Origin: Apis mellifera
Taxonomy: Eukaryota > Arthropoda > Insecta > Hymenoptera > Apidae
DNA length: 64,000 nt
Direction: 5' to 3'
NCBI RefSeq assembly: GCF_003254395.2
Contig: NW_020555864.1
Coordinates: 28,712-92,711 of the forward strand
Of the stretch, positions 35,386 to 47,091 are shown piece by piece. The number at the start of each line of letters is the position of its first letter. Position 1 is the stretch's first letter. The notes under the pieces were generated by a model. It had not been told where the DNA came from and searched no databases. It worked only from the letters and a program-made list of their open reading frames with translations. A program made the position numbers and the translations under genes.

Positions 35386-35830
35386 ATATAAATGATTTAT
35401 AATCAATTATTATATATTTATAAAAAATTAAATTTTATAGAATTAAATGTATAAATATTTCATTCAAAAATAACAATTTTACTTAAATATAAAAAATACA
35501 ATCTTAATAATATAATAAATAATCTAAATTTAAAAAATATAACCTAAATTTAACAAAATTTCACAAATTAATATTTTTATGATAATTTAAAATAAATTTA
35601 TATTTACATCATTCATTTGACTAATCAGTATTTTTATTAAACTATTTAAATAAACATTAAATAAAACATAATTTTAAAAACATTAAATTTAATGGAATTC
35701 AATATTATATTGAAATAAAGTATTCAATCAATGAAGCATTATTGATTTTAAATTTTATATAATTTATTATATATAATCTTTGTATGATTAATAAATATGA
35801 ATAAATAAATTGGATAAATAAATCTAATAA
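35386..35830. other. AT-rich stretch, possibly NUMT margin
   Basis: Composition resembles the adjacent mitochondrial copy, but I could not assign codons with confidence; the NUMT may begin further left than I placed it. Confidence 0.4.
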
Positions 35831-35849
35831 ACAATATATTATTAAAATA

Positions 35850-37060
35850 ATTATTACAAATTTTAATCATAATACTAAACCAATTACCATAATTTTACTT
35901 ACTAAATTTAATGAAACAGGTGATATTATATCAACATATTATAAATCAAAATAAAGATATTGTAGGTATAAAATTAATTATACCTTTATTAACAAATATT
36001 AAATATACACATTTATATTTGTTTAATTTGTTTATAAATTATATTTAATAAAAAATAATAATCCTGAAGATCTAAAACCATGGGAAATTATTAATTAAAT
36101 AACCACTATAAATAACCATTTATTCTTATTTAAAAAAAAGTTGATATTCTTATAATTATTAATCCTATATGTACAATTGATGAAATTGCAATAATAGATT
36201 TTATATCATACTGAGATAAACATATATTAATCTTAAAATTAAAATTTCAAATGAATTAATTACAATTAAAATATTTTGTATAAAAATAAATTTATTCTTT
36301 AAAAAATTATCATTAATCGTAATATTCCATACCCTCCTAATTTCAATATAATTGAAGCTAAAGTTATTGATACATAATAAAGTGCTTTAACATGAGCATT
36401 TAATAAAGAACCATGAAATAAATAAATTGGAATTTTAATTAAAAATGATATCAATAAATATATAAATAATATTAAATTTAAATTTAGATTTAAATTTAAT
36501 ATTTCAATTAATATAAAATTTAATCTACAATTATTTCAATTAATGTAATAAATAATATATAATATAGATAATGAAAAAATTATTATATAAAATATATATT
36601 AAATATATATATATATAAATAAAGTCCTGATAATCAACGATTTTCGTTGTATTCTCATTTAAAAACAAAATAAAAAATCAATAATAAAACTAACTCGTAA
36701 AATAAATAAAATACCAATAAATTTATTGATAAAACTAATAATAATGGAATTATTAATAATAAATTTATAAACAAACAATTTATTCTATTATTATTTAATG
36801 ATAAAGAAATTAATCCAAAAACTCATAAAGTTAATATTATTAACACATAAGAAAAATTATTGAAACTAAAATTACAAAAAATAAAAATTCATTCAATTCA
36901 ATTAAAATTAAATAAATTTATTAATAATATGATTATAATTAAATTTAAATTATTTATATTTTTAATAAATAATATAAATAAATATAGAAATATTAATAAA
37001 ATCATAATAATCCTAAATTAATAAATATTAATTATAATTAATATTCTTAATTTTTGATGA
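35850..37060 (-). pseudogene. ND4: ND4 (NADH dehydrogenase subunit 4) NUMT pseudogene
   Basis: Minus-strand translation with the mitochondrial code gives recognisable ND4 pieces in order: WEYNEN and LSGLYL near 36650-36600, IPIYLFHGSLLNAHVKALYY then ILKLGGYGIL at about 36440-36325, and NKGIINFIPTMSLFWFI near 35985-35930 at the C-terminal side. In the organelle ND4 is a proton-pumping membrane subunit of complex I. Here the frame is broken repeatedly, with AT-rich insertions and deletions. The N-terminal limit near 37060 is approximate. Confidence 0.88.
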
Positions 37061-37300
37061 TCTAATTCATAATTTATTCTTACTAATATTGATAAATCCA
37101 AAACTAATTCAATGAACAGAAAAGATTAAAAAAATTAAAAGTAATCATGTATTAATTTCATTATCAATAATATAAAATAAAACTTTAATAACCAAAAATT
37201 GTGTTAAAATTAAAAATCTTAGAAAATTCACATTATAGTATATAATGTAAATATAAAAAATAATAAAATTGTTAAAAATATTAATTTAATAAATTTTAAT
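37060..37300 (-). pseudogene. ND4L: probable ND4L NUMT remnant
   Basis: Placed only by position: in the ancestral insect order ND4L lies between ND4 and trnT on this strand. The sequence is too degenerate to show a clear ND4L signature. Confidence 0.45.
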
Positions 37301-37306
37301 TATTAT

Positions 37307-37387
37307 TTAGCTAAATAGTTTAATTTAAAACATTAATTTTGTAAATTAAAAATATAATTTTGTAAATTAAAATAATATTTCAGCTAA
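37307..37387 (+). pseudogene. trnT: mitochondrial trnT (UGU) NUMT copy with duplicated anticodon arm
   Basis: Acceptor arms TTAGCT (37307-12) and AGCTAA (37382-87) pair. AATTTTGTAAATTAAAA, which holds the anticodon TGT, occurs twice (37335-51 and 37356-72). This is a 21-bp tandem duplication that makes the molecule too long to be a normal tRNA. Confidence 0.75.
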
Positions 37388-37400
37388 GTTTATTTAAAAT

Positions 37401-37471
37401 TTCAAAAAATTTAAATTATTAAACATCGATAATTCCCAAAATTATCATTTTTAATTAAACTATTTTTTGAA
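37401..37471 (-). pseudogene. trnP: mitochondrial trnP (UGG) NUMT copy
   Basis: TTCAAAAAAT (37401-10) and ATTTTTTGAA (about 37462-71) form the acceptor stem. On the minus strand the loop reads TTTTGGGAA with anticodon TGG (37436-38). Position between trnT and ND6 fits the ancestral order. It is the best-kept gene of this NUMT. Confidence 0.8.
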
Positions 37472-37519
37472 AAATAAATATTTATTATTTATTATATATA
37501 ATTGAAATAATAATTTATA

Positions 37520-38090
37520 ATAAATTGATTATAACTATAATTTTAATTTTATCTAAAATTTTATTATCAACCATAATTTCAATAATCTCAAGAATTTATT
37601 TAAATAATATTTATAATAATCCATCAATTTTATTAATTTATTTAATGTATATTCAATTTATATTTCTACTATATTATTTTTCATTTATCCAATAAATTCA
37701 TTATTAATTAATCATTAATTGTTTTTTAATCACAATTATTAATTATAATAACATTAATTGTTTTTTTAAGAGGAAGAAATATTAGCAATACCTTCATATT
37801 TTATTTCTTTAATAAACGAAATTTTTAAATTTAAAATTAAATTAATTTTACAAATTTTATTTTTAATAACATTATCATTTAAATAATCAAAAAAAAATAA
37901 TAATAAATAATAAAATATATTTTAATCTAATTAAAAATATTGCTTTAATCTATTTATATACAAAAATAAATACTACATTATTTATTACAATAATTTTTAT
38001 ATGATATATTTTTACCTTATTATTAATAACAAAAATTAGATACATTGAAAAAAAAACTCTTTGAAAAAAAAAATAATTTAATATTTAAAT
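37520..38090 (+). pseudogene. ND6: ND6 NUMT pseudogene, near full length
   Basis: Plus-strand reading gives ILSKILLSTIISIISRIYLN then NNPSILLIYL (about 37540-37650), a typical ND6 N-terminus. The C-terminal part has KNIALIYLYTKINTTLFITI (about 37940-37995), then KIRYIEKKTL near 38030-38060. Frameshifts occur around 37680-37760 and 37870-37900. The 3' two-thirds (37691-38090) is also present in NUMT 2 at 46715-47085, with roughly nine in ten bases matching by eye. Confidence 0.88.
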
Positions 38091-38091
38091 T

Positions 38092-38690
38092 AATATGTAT
38101 GAAGGAATATAATATAAATGTGTGTGTGTGTGTATATATATATTATATATATACGTACATGTATTTAGTATGCATTGTATCCTTTTATAAAGATAAAAAT
38201 TAAAGAAAGATAAAGATTTTTGATAATATAAATAATTTATATTTTTATGAAAATCTGTCATATATATCGTCTGGTAATATTAGTACTGTTTGTTCGATAA
38301 ATAAATTCGTGATATCATATATTAGAACTAAATATATATCAAAATTATGACAATTAAAATAATTAAAAGTAATATTGTTAACAGGTATGGTACATTATTA
38401 TAATTTATAACAATGTGATCGATATATTGTAAATATATATATGCATATATGTATATATTTTAATACTTTAAATCGAATGTTGTTATAAAAGAGTTAAAAT
38501 AGGTTATTTAATTTAAATATCGTTTTTTGACGTCACGTTTAATCACGATATTTTCTAATAGATATTTTGTGAATTTGTATTTTGTAAATCATATTCGCAT
38601 ATATATAGATATACACACATATATTAATATATATATATATTTAAAATATAATTTATAAAAATACAAATAAATTTAATGCATAATTTCAAA
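38092..38690 (+). repeat. segmental duplication D2, copy 2
   Basis: Partner of 18700-19290, starting immediately after the NUMT ND6 end. Includes a (GT)n/(TA)n tract at 38117-38150 and shorter AT repeats than the partner. Confidence 0.9.
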
Positions 38691-39430
38691 AGATTGGTAT
38701 GAATAATACGAAACAATTTTACGTAACCTTAATGATTATAATCTTTATAAAAGTTGAAAATTTGTCAGTAAAAAGAAATAAAAAAAAGAAAATCAGTGGT
38801 TTGAAACAATAAATATTTGAAGAGTTTACTGAAGTGTTTTAATTTTCTATAGTTTTCTTTATTTGTTTAATTTGAAGATGTGAAAGTGTAAATAATTTAC
38901 TATTTTTATAACTATTTTTTCTTCAACATTTTTACAGATTCATATTATAAAATTCACAATTGTTTGTACAATAGAATTTTAGAATATAAATAAAAATAAA
39001 TCTTACATATAATTTCAATCCATATGAAATTTCATAGTGTCGTTATTTTGAACATTCTTTTAAAAATTATACCATATAATTGAGAATTTTAATAAAACAG
39101 AAATATTTAAACTCATAATAACTTTTGTTATTATCCATTTCAAATATATTTTGTTTCATAAAAAGATATAATTGTCCGTATTACTAATAATGAATAATAT
39201 TATTTAACTGTATTAGGTGGAAATGGACAATGCATAAATATTCGACAATTATAATGGAAATTATAATGGTCTAATCTCGTGGTTTATGTTCTAAAAACTA
39301 TAAATACTGTGATGGAATATTTAAAGAACTTGGTGAAAAAAGAAAATTCATGAACCGAAGCACATGTAAACTTATTACGGGCACAATAGTTCAATTTTTT
39401 TCTATAGAAGATAAAGTTGAGATAAAGGTA
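38691..39430. other. AT-rich non-coding stretch
   Basis: No gene recognised. The left margin of the broken gene below may extend into 39240-39430, but the sister copy cannot be aligned there. Confidence 0.5.
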
Positions 39431-39434
39431 ATAT

Positions 39435-39616
39435 CGTGTGGATTTGTTCAATTGCCATTAATAAATTTGTAATAATTTGTAATGAAATGACAATACTCGT
39501 TTCATTAAAAGAATCCAACTGCATTGTGTTTTCTTGTCAAAATGGTGAAGGAAGTTTTGACTCTAATCTTCTTAAATGTGTAAGTTTTCCTTAAATCATA
39601 AAATTAAAAATTAAAC

Positions 39617-39660
<44 letters not shown>

Positions 39661-40790
39661 GAATAAGACAAATATTAACGTCAATGACTTTTTGTAACAA
39701 CTTTTTTTGTAATAAATATATATAATAAATATATCATGTAATAAATATATCAATATCTTTTTTTCTTTTTTATAAAGAAAAAATACATCCAATATGCCTG
39801 TCACTGCACACTGTCAACGTACACAGGCAACCATAAGATGTTATGCAGATGCATTAACTTTAAAGCTATTCTATTCTATCATCTTTAAATGTAATGAAAG
39901 AGAGCAAGAAATTTAGTTACCAGATTTAGGAACTTTTGGTCCTTTGGTACAACATGTATCTAAAAATATAATGACAGTAAAATACTAAGCTTGGATTAAA
40001 CATCCATCAGGTTAAAATATTCATTTTTCTCTTTTCATTAGAAAATTAAAACAGACAGAATTTAACATCATCAATATTGTCTTTCTTCTATGATTATAGT
40101 AAACGTATATTTTTACATACATTTTTATACTTTTTACGTTTGATTTGAGCATTTGCCAAATACAATGATAATTTTGTTTTCAGAAGAATTTAAAGTTGTG
40201 AATATTAGTTTAGATGGAAATGAATTAAGCGTATCAAAAGAACATTAACATTAACGTATTACGTAACAGGATGAACAAGATAAAATAGGTAAGAAGATTG
40301 ATATGAAATATTTTAATGAAATTTCTACGTAATAAATACTTAATAAATAAATACACATTTTATTTAAATAAAATTTTAGATTTCGATAATCTAACTACGG
40401 ATGATGCAGATACACATTTCGAGATGGTACTTTAACAATTGAAAGTTTAGATGGAAATAAATTATATTTAGATTCAACGACTTAATTTAGAATGTATACA
40501 ATTGTATCACATAGTGTCGTTGAAAATTTTGAATCGGATGTGATCGTTTCTTATTAGAGGAGAATATGATATCTATCTAATATATTTTTATATGTTTAAT
40601 ATATATTCAATGATAGGCAATGACAGAGTGAAATTAGATAGAAGTTTGAAAATGATATGATAAACAATACGTAATTGAACAAATGAGTGATAAAAAAAAA
40701 TTGAAGATAAATTTATAAGCGAAAATATATATAAATCTGATGATATCTTCGTTAACAATATTCCTGTGTATTTAGAAACATTGAAAAAAA
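39435..40790 (+). pseudogene. broken formerly spliced gene, copy 1 (family D4)
   Basis: I cannot identify the gene. Evidence for past coding: exon-like tracts flanked by good splice signals, namely GTTTTCAG before 40184, AAATAG|GTAAGAAG at 40288/40289 and AAAATTTTAG before 40380. The exons keep protein-like pieces: LPDLGTFGPLVQHVSKNIMT (about 39918-39977), EEFKVVNISLDGNELSVSKE (about 40185-40244), DFDNLTTDDADTHFEM (from 40380) and SENIYKSDDIFVNNIPVYLE (about 40720-40780). Stops and frameshifts lie in every piece. An inverted paralogue at 57975-59345 aligns through exons and introns, so the pair arose by DNA duplication, not by retroposition. An (AT)n tract (about 39618-39655) and an AATAAATATAT-rich insert (about 39708-39770) expand the first intron-like part. 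Confidence 0.65.
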
Positions 40791-41470
40791 AGAAAAAAAA
40801 AGAAGGAAGTGCAATATAGTACTAGCAATTTGAAAAATAATTTGATAAGGAAGAGGTAAAAGAGACCAAAGCTGAAAGAACTGATTGAAACGAATATATA
40901 TGTACATACAAGTATAAATATATATACGTATATATATATATAAACGGGTAATATACAGTAAAATTGTCATGTTTCACTTTAAACAAAATAATATAAATTA
41001 TTGGATTATCTAAAAAATTATATTGAACACTTAGACTACTGATATTGCTACTATTTATTATTCGAGGTCTTACTCGTAATTTAATATATAGTCACAAAAA
41101 TTGTTTATATTATCTTGTAAAGAAATTGAATTATCATGAAAGATTTGATTTCAATGAAAATTTACATATATACAATATTTTAAAATGTTATGTATAGAAT
41201 AATTTATTTTTGGAAAAAAAATTTCTTTGAATATGTGAAATCAACTCTCATGTTTCCATGTTTTGCATACAATTTCTTCTGGTAATATATTTCTTTTTAT
41301 CTTCTCTATGATAGAGGTAGAATTATGTATTTTATAATTTAAAATTTTTTTTCATTTTGAATTATTATAAAATGAAATTATGTAGAGAAAGAAATATAAT
41401 ATTGAAACTTGAAAAATTGATTTCACGCTTTTGATGTTCCATAATAAAAGAAATGATTTCCAATAGAAGC
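40791..41470. other. AT-rich non-coding stretch
   Basis: No gene or repeat identified beyond short TA/TATACG runs near 40900-40945. Confidence 0.55.
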
Positions 41471-41489
41471 TCTTCTGTATTTTTAATAA

Positions 41490-41757
41490 ATTTTATAATT
41501 ATTATTGAATTAATTAGAGTAATTATTCGACTTTATCAATGAACTTTATCAATTCGATTATCAATAAATTCAATTTCAGGATATTTAATTTTAACATTAT
41601 TAGATATTTTTATTAGAAATTTTATTACAATAATTCCAATTAATTTATTAATTTAAAATATATTATTAACTTTAGAAATTTTTGTATCAATTATTCAAAA
41701 ATATGTATTTTCGATTCTTTTAATTTTATATTTTTCAGAATCAAATTAATTTTAATT
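41490..41757 (+). pseudogene. ATP6: ATP6 C-terminal NUMT pseudogene
   Basis: Mitochondrial-code reading gives LSIRLSINSISGYLILTLL (about 41545-41602) and LLTLEIFVSIIQKYVFSILL then ILYFSESN (about 41665-41750). This is the conserved C-terminal membrane part of ATP synthase subunit a. A stop (TAA after NLLI) and a few substitutions in otherwise invariant positions show decay. Confidence 0.88.
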
Positions 41758-41766
41758 AATAAATAA

Positions 41767-42193
41767 TGAAAAAAAACTTTCCATTTCATATAGTCACAAA
41801 TAGTCCATGACTAATTATTTTATCTTTTAGATTATTAAATTCTTTATTTAGAACAGTTCTTTGAATTTATAGAACAATTTCTTACTTTACTTTAATTTAA
41901 ATTCCTTTTTTTCTTCTTACTTTACTTTAATTTCAATTCCTTTTTTTGCTTTAATGATTGAATTTATGGTTCAATTTTTTGTACAGCTACTGGATTTCAT
42001 GATTTACATATACTAATTGGATCAATTTTTCTTTCAGTACCGCTATATCGAATATTAAAAATTAATTTCTCAAATAAACATAATGTAAATTTTGAATTAG
42101 CCATTTGATATTGATATTTTGTTGATGTAATTTGATTTTTATTTTTATTTATTTATGGATTCAAATTTAAAAATGAAACAAAAATTGATTAAA
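41767..42193 (+). pseudogene. COX3: COX3 NUMT pseudogene, middle deleted
   Basis: The start (KKNFPFH, from about 41770) is followed by degraded N-terminal sequence. A 36-bp tandem duplication (CTTACTTTACTTTAATTT at about 41890 and again at about 41926) comes next, then a jump to the C-terminal part: CTATGFHDLHILIGSIFLSV (about 41981-42040), NVNFELAI then YWYFVDVIW and FIYGF (about 42083-42160). COX3 is a core subunit of cytochrome c oxidase; this copy lacks several of its seven helices. Confidence 0.9.
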
Positions 42194-42195
42194 AA

Positions 42196-45100
42196 ATTCT
42201 CATCTATTTTTAAAATGTGATGTATAAGAAATATAAGGAAAAGAAATAGAGATAAAAATTTTTTTTATAAATTTGAAAAAAAATTGCATTATAAATTACA
42301 ATTGAATTATAAATTGTCACCTCAATGTGTATTTAATATTCTTATATTTACTATTTAGCCTTTCTTTTTTATTTTTGATTATTTGTGTTTAAAGAATTAC
42401 AAACACTAATAATTAAATTATTTATTGATTTTCTTGAGTTATCTTCATTCAAATGAATTTTATATATTTTTTAACTTTTGAAATATATTTCTTCTAACTT
42501 CTCTTAATTACAAATTTTCTTTCCAGAATACATTAGGTTTTCAATCCAAAATAATCTGAAAAGTTTAATGCATAATAATAAATTAATTTCAAATTCCTTA
42601 AACTTTTTTGATGAACATTGATAGCATTGATGAGGGATATCTACCTATCTATCTACCTAAAAAATAGTTTTTTCAACTTCTGTCAATGACATAATAAATG
42701 AAATTAAATATTTTTATAATAATTTTTAAGTTGATTTAAATTTAAATGTGATCCTTGATAAATAGTATACAAAGCTTATAGAAAAAGAAATAAATTTGCA
42801 GGAAATTTATCTGGAAAATTAAATATTAATAACTTTTATAACATGATTTGTTTTTTATTTTTTTAGATTATTGTAATAATAATTCGAACCATTAGATGTA
42901 TTTAAATTTCTTCTCATAGCTATAAAATATTTTTTTTTAAATATATTTTTCTGTTTATATATTTTTAATTTTTCTTTCATATAATGTGTTTATAATATTA
43001 TTTTGTAAAAATATTTGATATTCAAAATTTTCAGAATAAAATATTGTCTCACATTTCATATTGAATCAATAATTATACTGTTTATTACATAAAGATATTA
43101 ATAAAGATTGATAAAAATTGACAAAAATAACCAATTTTTAGTGAGATAATATTTCTATCGATTTAAGATCAAAAAAAGTTTGAAATCCATTTCTATAAAT
43201 TATTTCAATTTTAATTATTTCAATATAAAATAATATTTTAGCTAATTCTCTAAATTAAATTTTGATCCCATCGATCACAATCGACAACGCATTCTATTTT
43301 ATTTTAACAAAAAAATTATTTATATTGTATAATAATTTATATTGTAAAATTAATAATGATAAAAAGTTACAGGATTTATTTGAACAAAGATTACAGAAAA
43401 ATCTTTGTGAATAACACTTCAGTTCAATCGTACTTAAATAATGATTTTTGAAAATAATTTATTTAAATAAATTTGGACATATTCGAAATAGACTGAGATT
43501 TATATACTACTATGTAATAATATATTAATTTTTTTTAATTTTTACATCGATATATCATATACATTCAATGAAAAATTAATTAAAATTTTAATGTTTTATT
43601 TTTCAATGAAATGCTCGTTGAATTAAAACAAGTCAACAAATAATATTGTATAATTCATAATTATCATTGTATAGAGACAGCAATTATGAAAGAAAAATTT
43701 TTTAATCAAGATTATAACTGCAAAAAAAACATTAATTTATTACATTAAATTTTATCATATCTATCATTATGATATAAAATTTACTAATGAATTAAAAAGA
43801 CGTGATCAAACCAAGAAGGAATTAATAATTTGGATCGAACACAAATTATTGAATAACAAGTTTGCTATCATTTGATCATAAATAATCAAATATAAAATTA
43901 AAATTATCAAAATAAAAATTAAATATAAAAATGTTAATGTTATACATTGAGTTTATATTTTTACGTGAACTAAAATATAATTTTATGAGTTTTTTTTAGA
44001 TTTACGAAAAAAAATTTCATCTCTTTCTTATATTTCCTTACTTTTCTTATATATTATATTAAAGAAATAAAATAAAATAAAATCCTTGTTTTATTTTTCT
44101 CATTATAAACATATAGATAAATTTATAATTTTACTCATAACGTTATATTACTTTCAAAATCATATTATTTGAATCTTTTTTAAATATTACATAGAACAAG
44201 TTGCATAAGATAAATGAAATTATAGAAGAGGTACATCAGTTATCAAATATAAAAGATATTAATGTAAGATATAAAATGCAATTACATATTGCACGTAAAT
44301 TTATAATCATAATGGATTATTAAGAAAATATTTTGTTCAACATCTTTTTCAAATTACAAGCCAAGTTTGATAATTCCTCAATAATTAATGTGTAATTTTC
44401 TAATTTTATAATATTATTTAATATAGGAGAAGATTGGGTAATCTCAAACAAGAGATAGCTTCATATAAGTAATATTTTGATTATTTGTGCTTATGAATAA
44501 TTATAAATTAATTGCAACATGTATATCAAGCAAATTAGATATTATAACCAATTTTCTTTTCAATGAAATGTTTATTTTCTGAAAAAGAAATATCTTAATA
44601 TTTTTTTCCTTTTGTTTTATTTAAGTTATTAATCCAGAATTACTTTTTCTTCTTATTAATGATAATATTACATTTGAATTGAACATAAATCAAAAATGAA
44701 ATTATTATTATTTTGTTTCTTCTTAATCTATTTTTTTTTCTTTCTTATCTATTAAAGGTATACTCATTTTGAAATTTTCACGCAAACATTCACACATACT
44801 TAATCAAACATATTCTTATTAAATTTTATTAAACTTAACAGAAGAATTTTCGGTAGTATTATGCTTTATAACATATATTTTTCTTCAATGTTATTAAACT
44901 TAGAAGTATTATTAGATAAAGAAACTATAAGATCTTTAATATGGGTTCTTGTATATTCTGCAAAAATTATTTTTGTAAATTTTTGTAATTGCACTAAATT
45001 TTACCATGAGGTAAGATTATATATTTTTTTTACTATAAGATATAAATTAAAATATAATGCATAAATTTTATATATAAAGATAACAATACATTTGCTTCGA

Positions 45101-46260
45101 GAAATAGATATTTACTGCTTAGATGATTCCATTAAAATGAGGTTAGATCTATTAATGTAACAGTTAAATTAACGTATACTTTTGCCAAAGATTATTTCTT
45201 TACTATATGTATATATACCTACCATATTTCGCTTCTTCTAATTTTCATGATTTTGAAATAATATATTTCAATAATCATTTCTTTATACATAATCAATGAG
45301 GTTTTAATTTTTTAGTTATTTTCAAAAAACTTTAAATATCATATCATTGAATTCTATACAGAATATAAAAATCATTGAATTGGCATTTTTTTTGAAAGAC
45401 AATTCTATATATTTTTGGATCAGCTGAAATCTGTTAAAAAAAATGTTCATAAAATAGAATTTAAAAGCGATTTTTAGATTATTTTTGTATTGCATTGTAA
45501 TGTATTCATTACGCAGAATAATAGTCTCAAAGAAATTTTGGATTTCAAATATTTTATTGATCTCTTGTACGAAATGTTAATATTTTGTACTCATTTAAAT
45601 TTAGTTTATTTAAACAATATTTATTTATACGGTTTTTTTTTCTTACGAAATAAAATTATGGAATAAAAAAGAGTATAGAATTTCGCCTGTACATATATAT
45701 CCATGATGAAATACATGAAAATGAAATTATTCTTTATCAATTATATATATAAACACACAAAAATTATTGACACACAAAATATATAACGGGTAAACTAATA
45801 TTATAACTATATAAACTATATAAACTATATAAACTAATATATAATATAAAATATGTTAATACTCTTAGTATTTATTCATAAAGAGATATTTCGCGATTTA
45901 TACGGAAATGAATATAGAATAATCTTTAAGAGAAATTGCAATAAATAATCTTATTAAAATTTTAAAATATATTTTAAGAACAATGTTAATATTGCTACCG
46001 TTATAAATATGATTATTATAGTTTTGTTTGTTCAAGTTATATGATTATAATGATCTGATATGATTTATATGATTTAATTATTATATATATTGAATTCAAA
46101 TTCTGAAAGATGGATTAAGGTAAAATTTCAAATGTAAAATTTTAACTGATTATTTATTAATTTCCGAGATATTTATTAATTTCTCTTATTGATTATATTA
46201 TAATACATATATATATATATATAATATAATACTATATACATATAGTAATAATATAATATA
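42196..46260. other. AT-rich non-coding stretch
   Basis: About 4 kb in which I see no gene, RNA, transposon or clear repeat. Open frames such as 44861-45064 lack domains and have composition-driven content. Confidence 0.6.
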
Positions 46261-46267
46261 ATATAGT

Positions 46268-46298
<31 letters not shown>

Positions 46299-46299
46299 C
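46261..46299. repeat. (TA)n microsatellite
   Basis: About 14-18 TA units, preceded by TAATATAATATAGTA-type repeats from 46200. Confidence 0.9.
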
Positions 46300-46334
46300 G
46301 TTTCCGTCTTTCCGTTTGAGTATTTCTTATCACT

Positions 46335-46700
46335 GCTACTCTTAACCGTACAATTTGTAATTTTGGCTTACTCTACGACAACAATTCATACGTTATGATT
46401 GCATAAAGAAGAGGAAATTTTAAAACCTTTAGAATGGTTTCTACTGAAATTGCTGTATCTCCGAAGTTAAAAGAGATACATACGATTTTTCTGCGCTCAT
46501 TGCGAAAAAGAAACATTGCACTTTACACTCAGTTTGGCTGGTTACTCTTCTACAGCTCACACGTCATGATCGCTATGAAACGCTGATAAAGAATAGGAGA
46601 TTCTAGAATTTTTAGAATAATGCGTTTTTCATACGCTGAGAAATTTTGAAGGAAATTTTAGAATTTATTGAATAGTGCATTAGTAAAATGCTGGATGTTC
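46335..46700 (+). repeat. repeat R200, two tandem units
   Basis: Unit 1 has CTACTCTTAACCGTACAATT, TACTCTACGACAACAATTCA, CGTTATGATTGCATAAAGAA. Unit 2 has GCACTTTACACTCAGTTTGG, TACTCTTCTACAGCTCACAC, CGTCATGATCGCTATGAAAC. Period is about 190 bp. The inverted relative is at 35090-35385. In both places R200 lies beside a NUMT. Function unknown. Confidence 0.65.
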
Positions 46701-46714
46701 GAAGATAAAAGTGA

Positions 46715-47085
46715 TTCATTATTAATTAATCATGTATTAATTGTTTTTTAATCATAATTATTAATTATAATAATATTAATTGTTTCTTTAAGAGGAAGGA
46801 ATATTAGTAATATCTTCATATTTTATTTCTTTAATAAACGAACCTTTAAAATTTAAATTAAATTTACAAATTTTATTTTTAATATCATTTAAATTATCAA
46901 AAAAAATAATAATAATAAATATCGAAATATATTTTAATATAATTAAAAATATTGATTTAACCTATTTCTATACAAAAATAAATACTTTATTACAATAATT
47001 TTTATCTTATTATTAATAATAAAAATTAGATACATTGAAAAAAAAACTCTTCGAAAAAGAAAAACAATTTAATATTTAAATTAAA
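46715..47085 (+). pseudogene. ND6: ND6 NUMT pseudogene, 3' part
   Basis: Matches 37691-38090 in NUMT 1. Pieces such as IKNIDLTYFYTKINTLLQ (about 46935-46995) and KIRYIEKKTLRKRK (about 47020-47065) are recognisable. A deletion removes the segment that in NUMT 1 encodes FITIIFIWYIF. Confidence 0.85.
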
Positions 47086-47091
47086 CCCATA

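Larger units (their letters stand above)
35830..38090. other. NUMT 1: ND4-ND4L-trnT-trnP-ND6
   Basis: Nuclear copy of about 2.26 kb of insect mitochondrial DNA. Gene order and strands are ancestral: ND4 and ND4L minus, trnT plus, trnP minus, ND6 plus. Stops and frameshifts, even under the invertebrate mitochondrial code, and a duplicated tRNA arm show that it is not functional. Its right end passes directly into duplication D2 copy 2. Confidence 0.93.
41475..42195 (+). other. NUMT 3: ATP6-COX3 with internal deletion
   Basis: Nuclear copy of the mitochondrial ATP6 3' part and COX3, in the organellar order and the same strand. Most of the middle of COX3 is missing, so about 0.7 kb stands for a much longer original. 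Confidence 0.92.
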
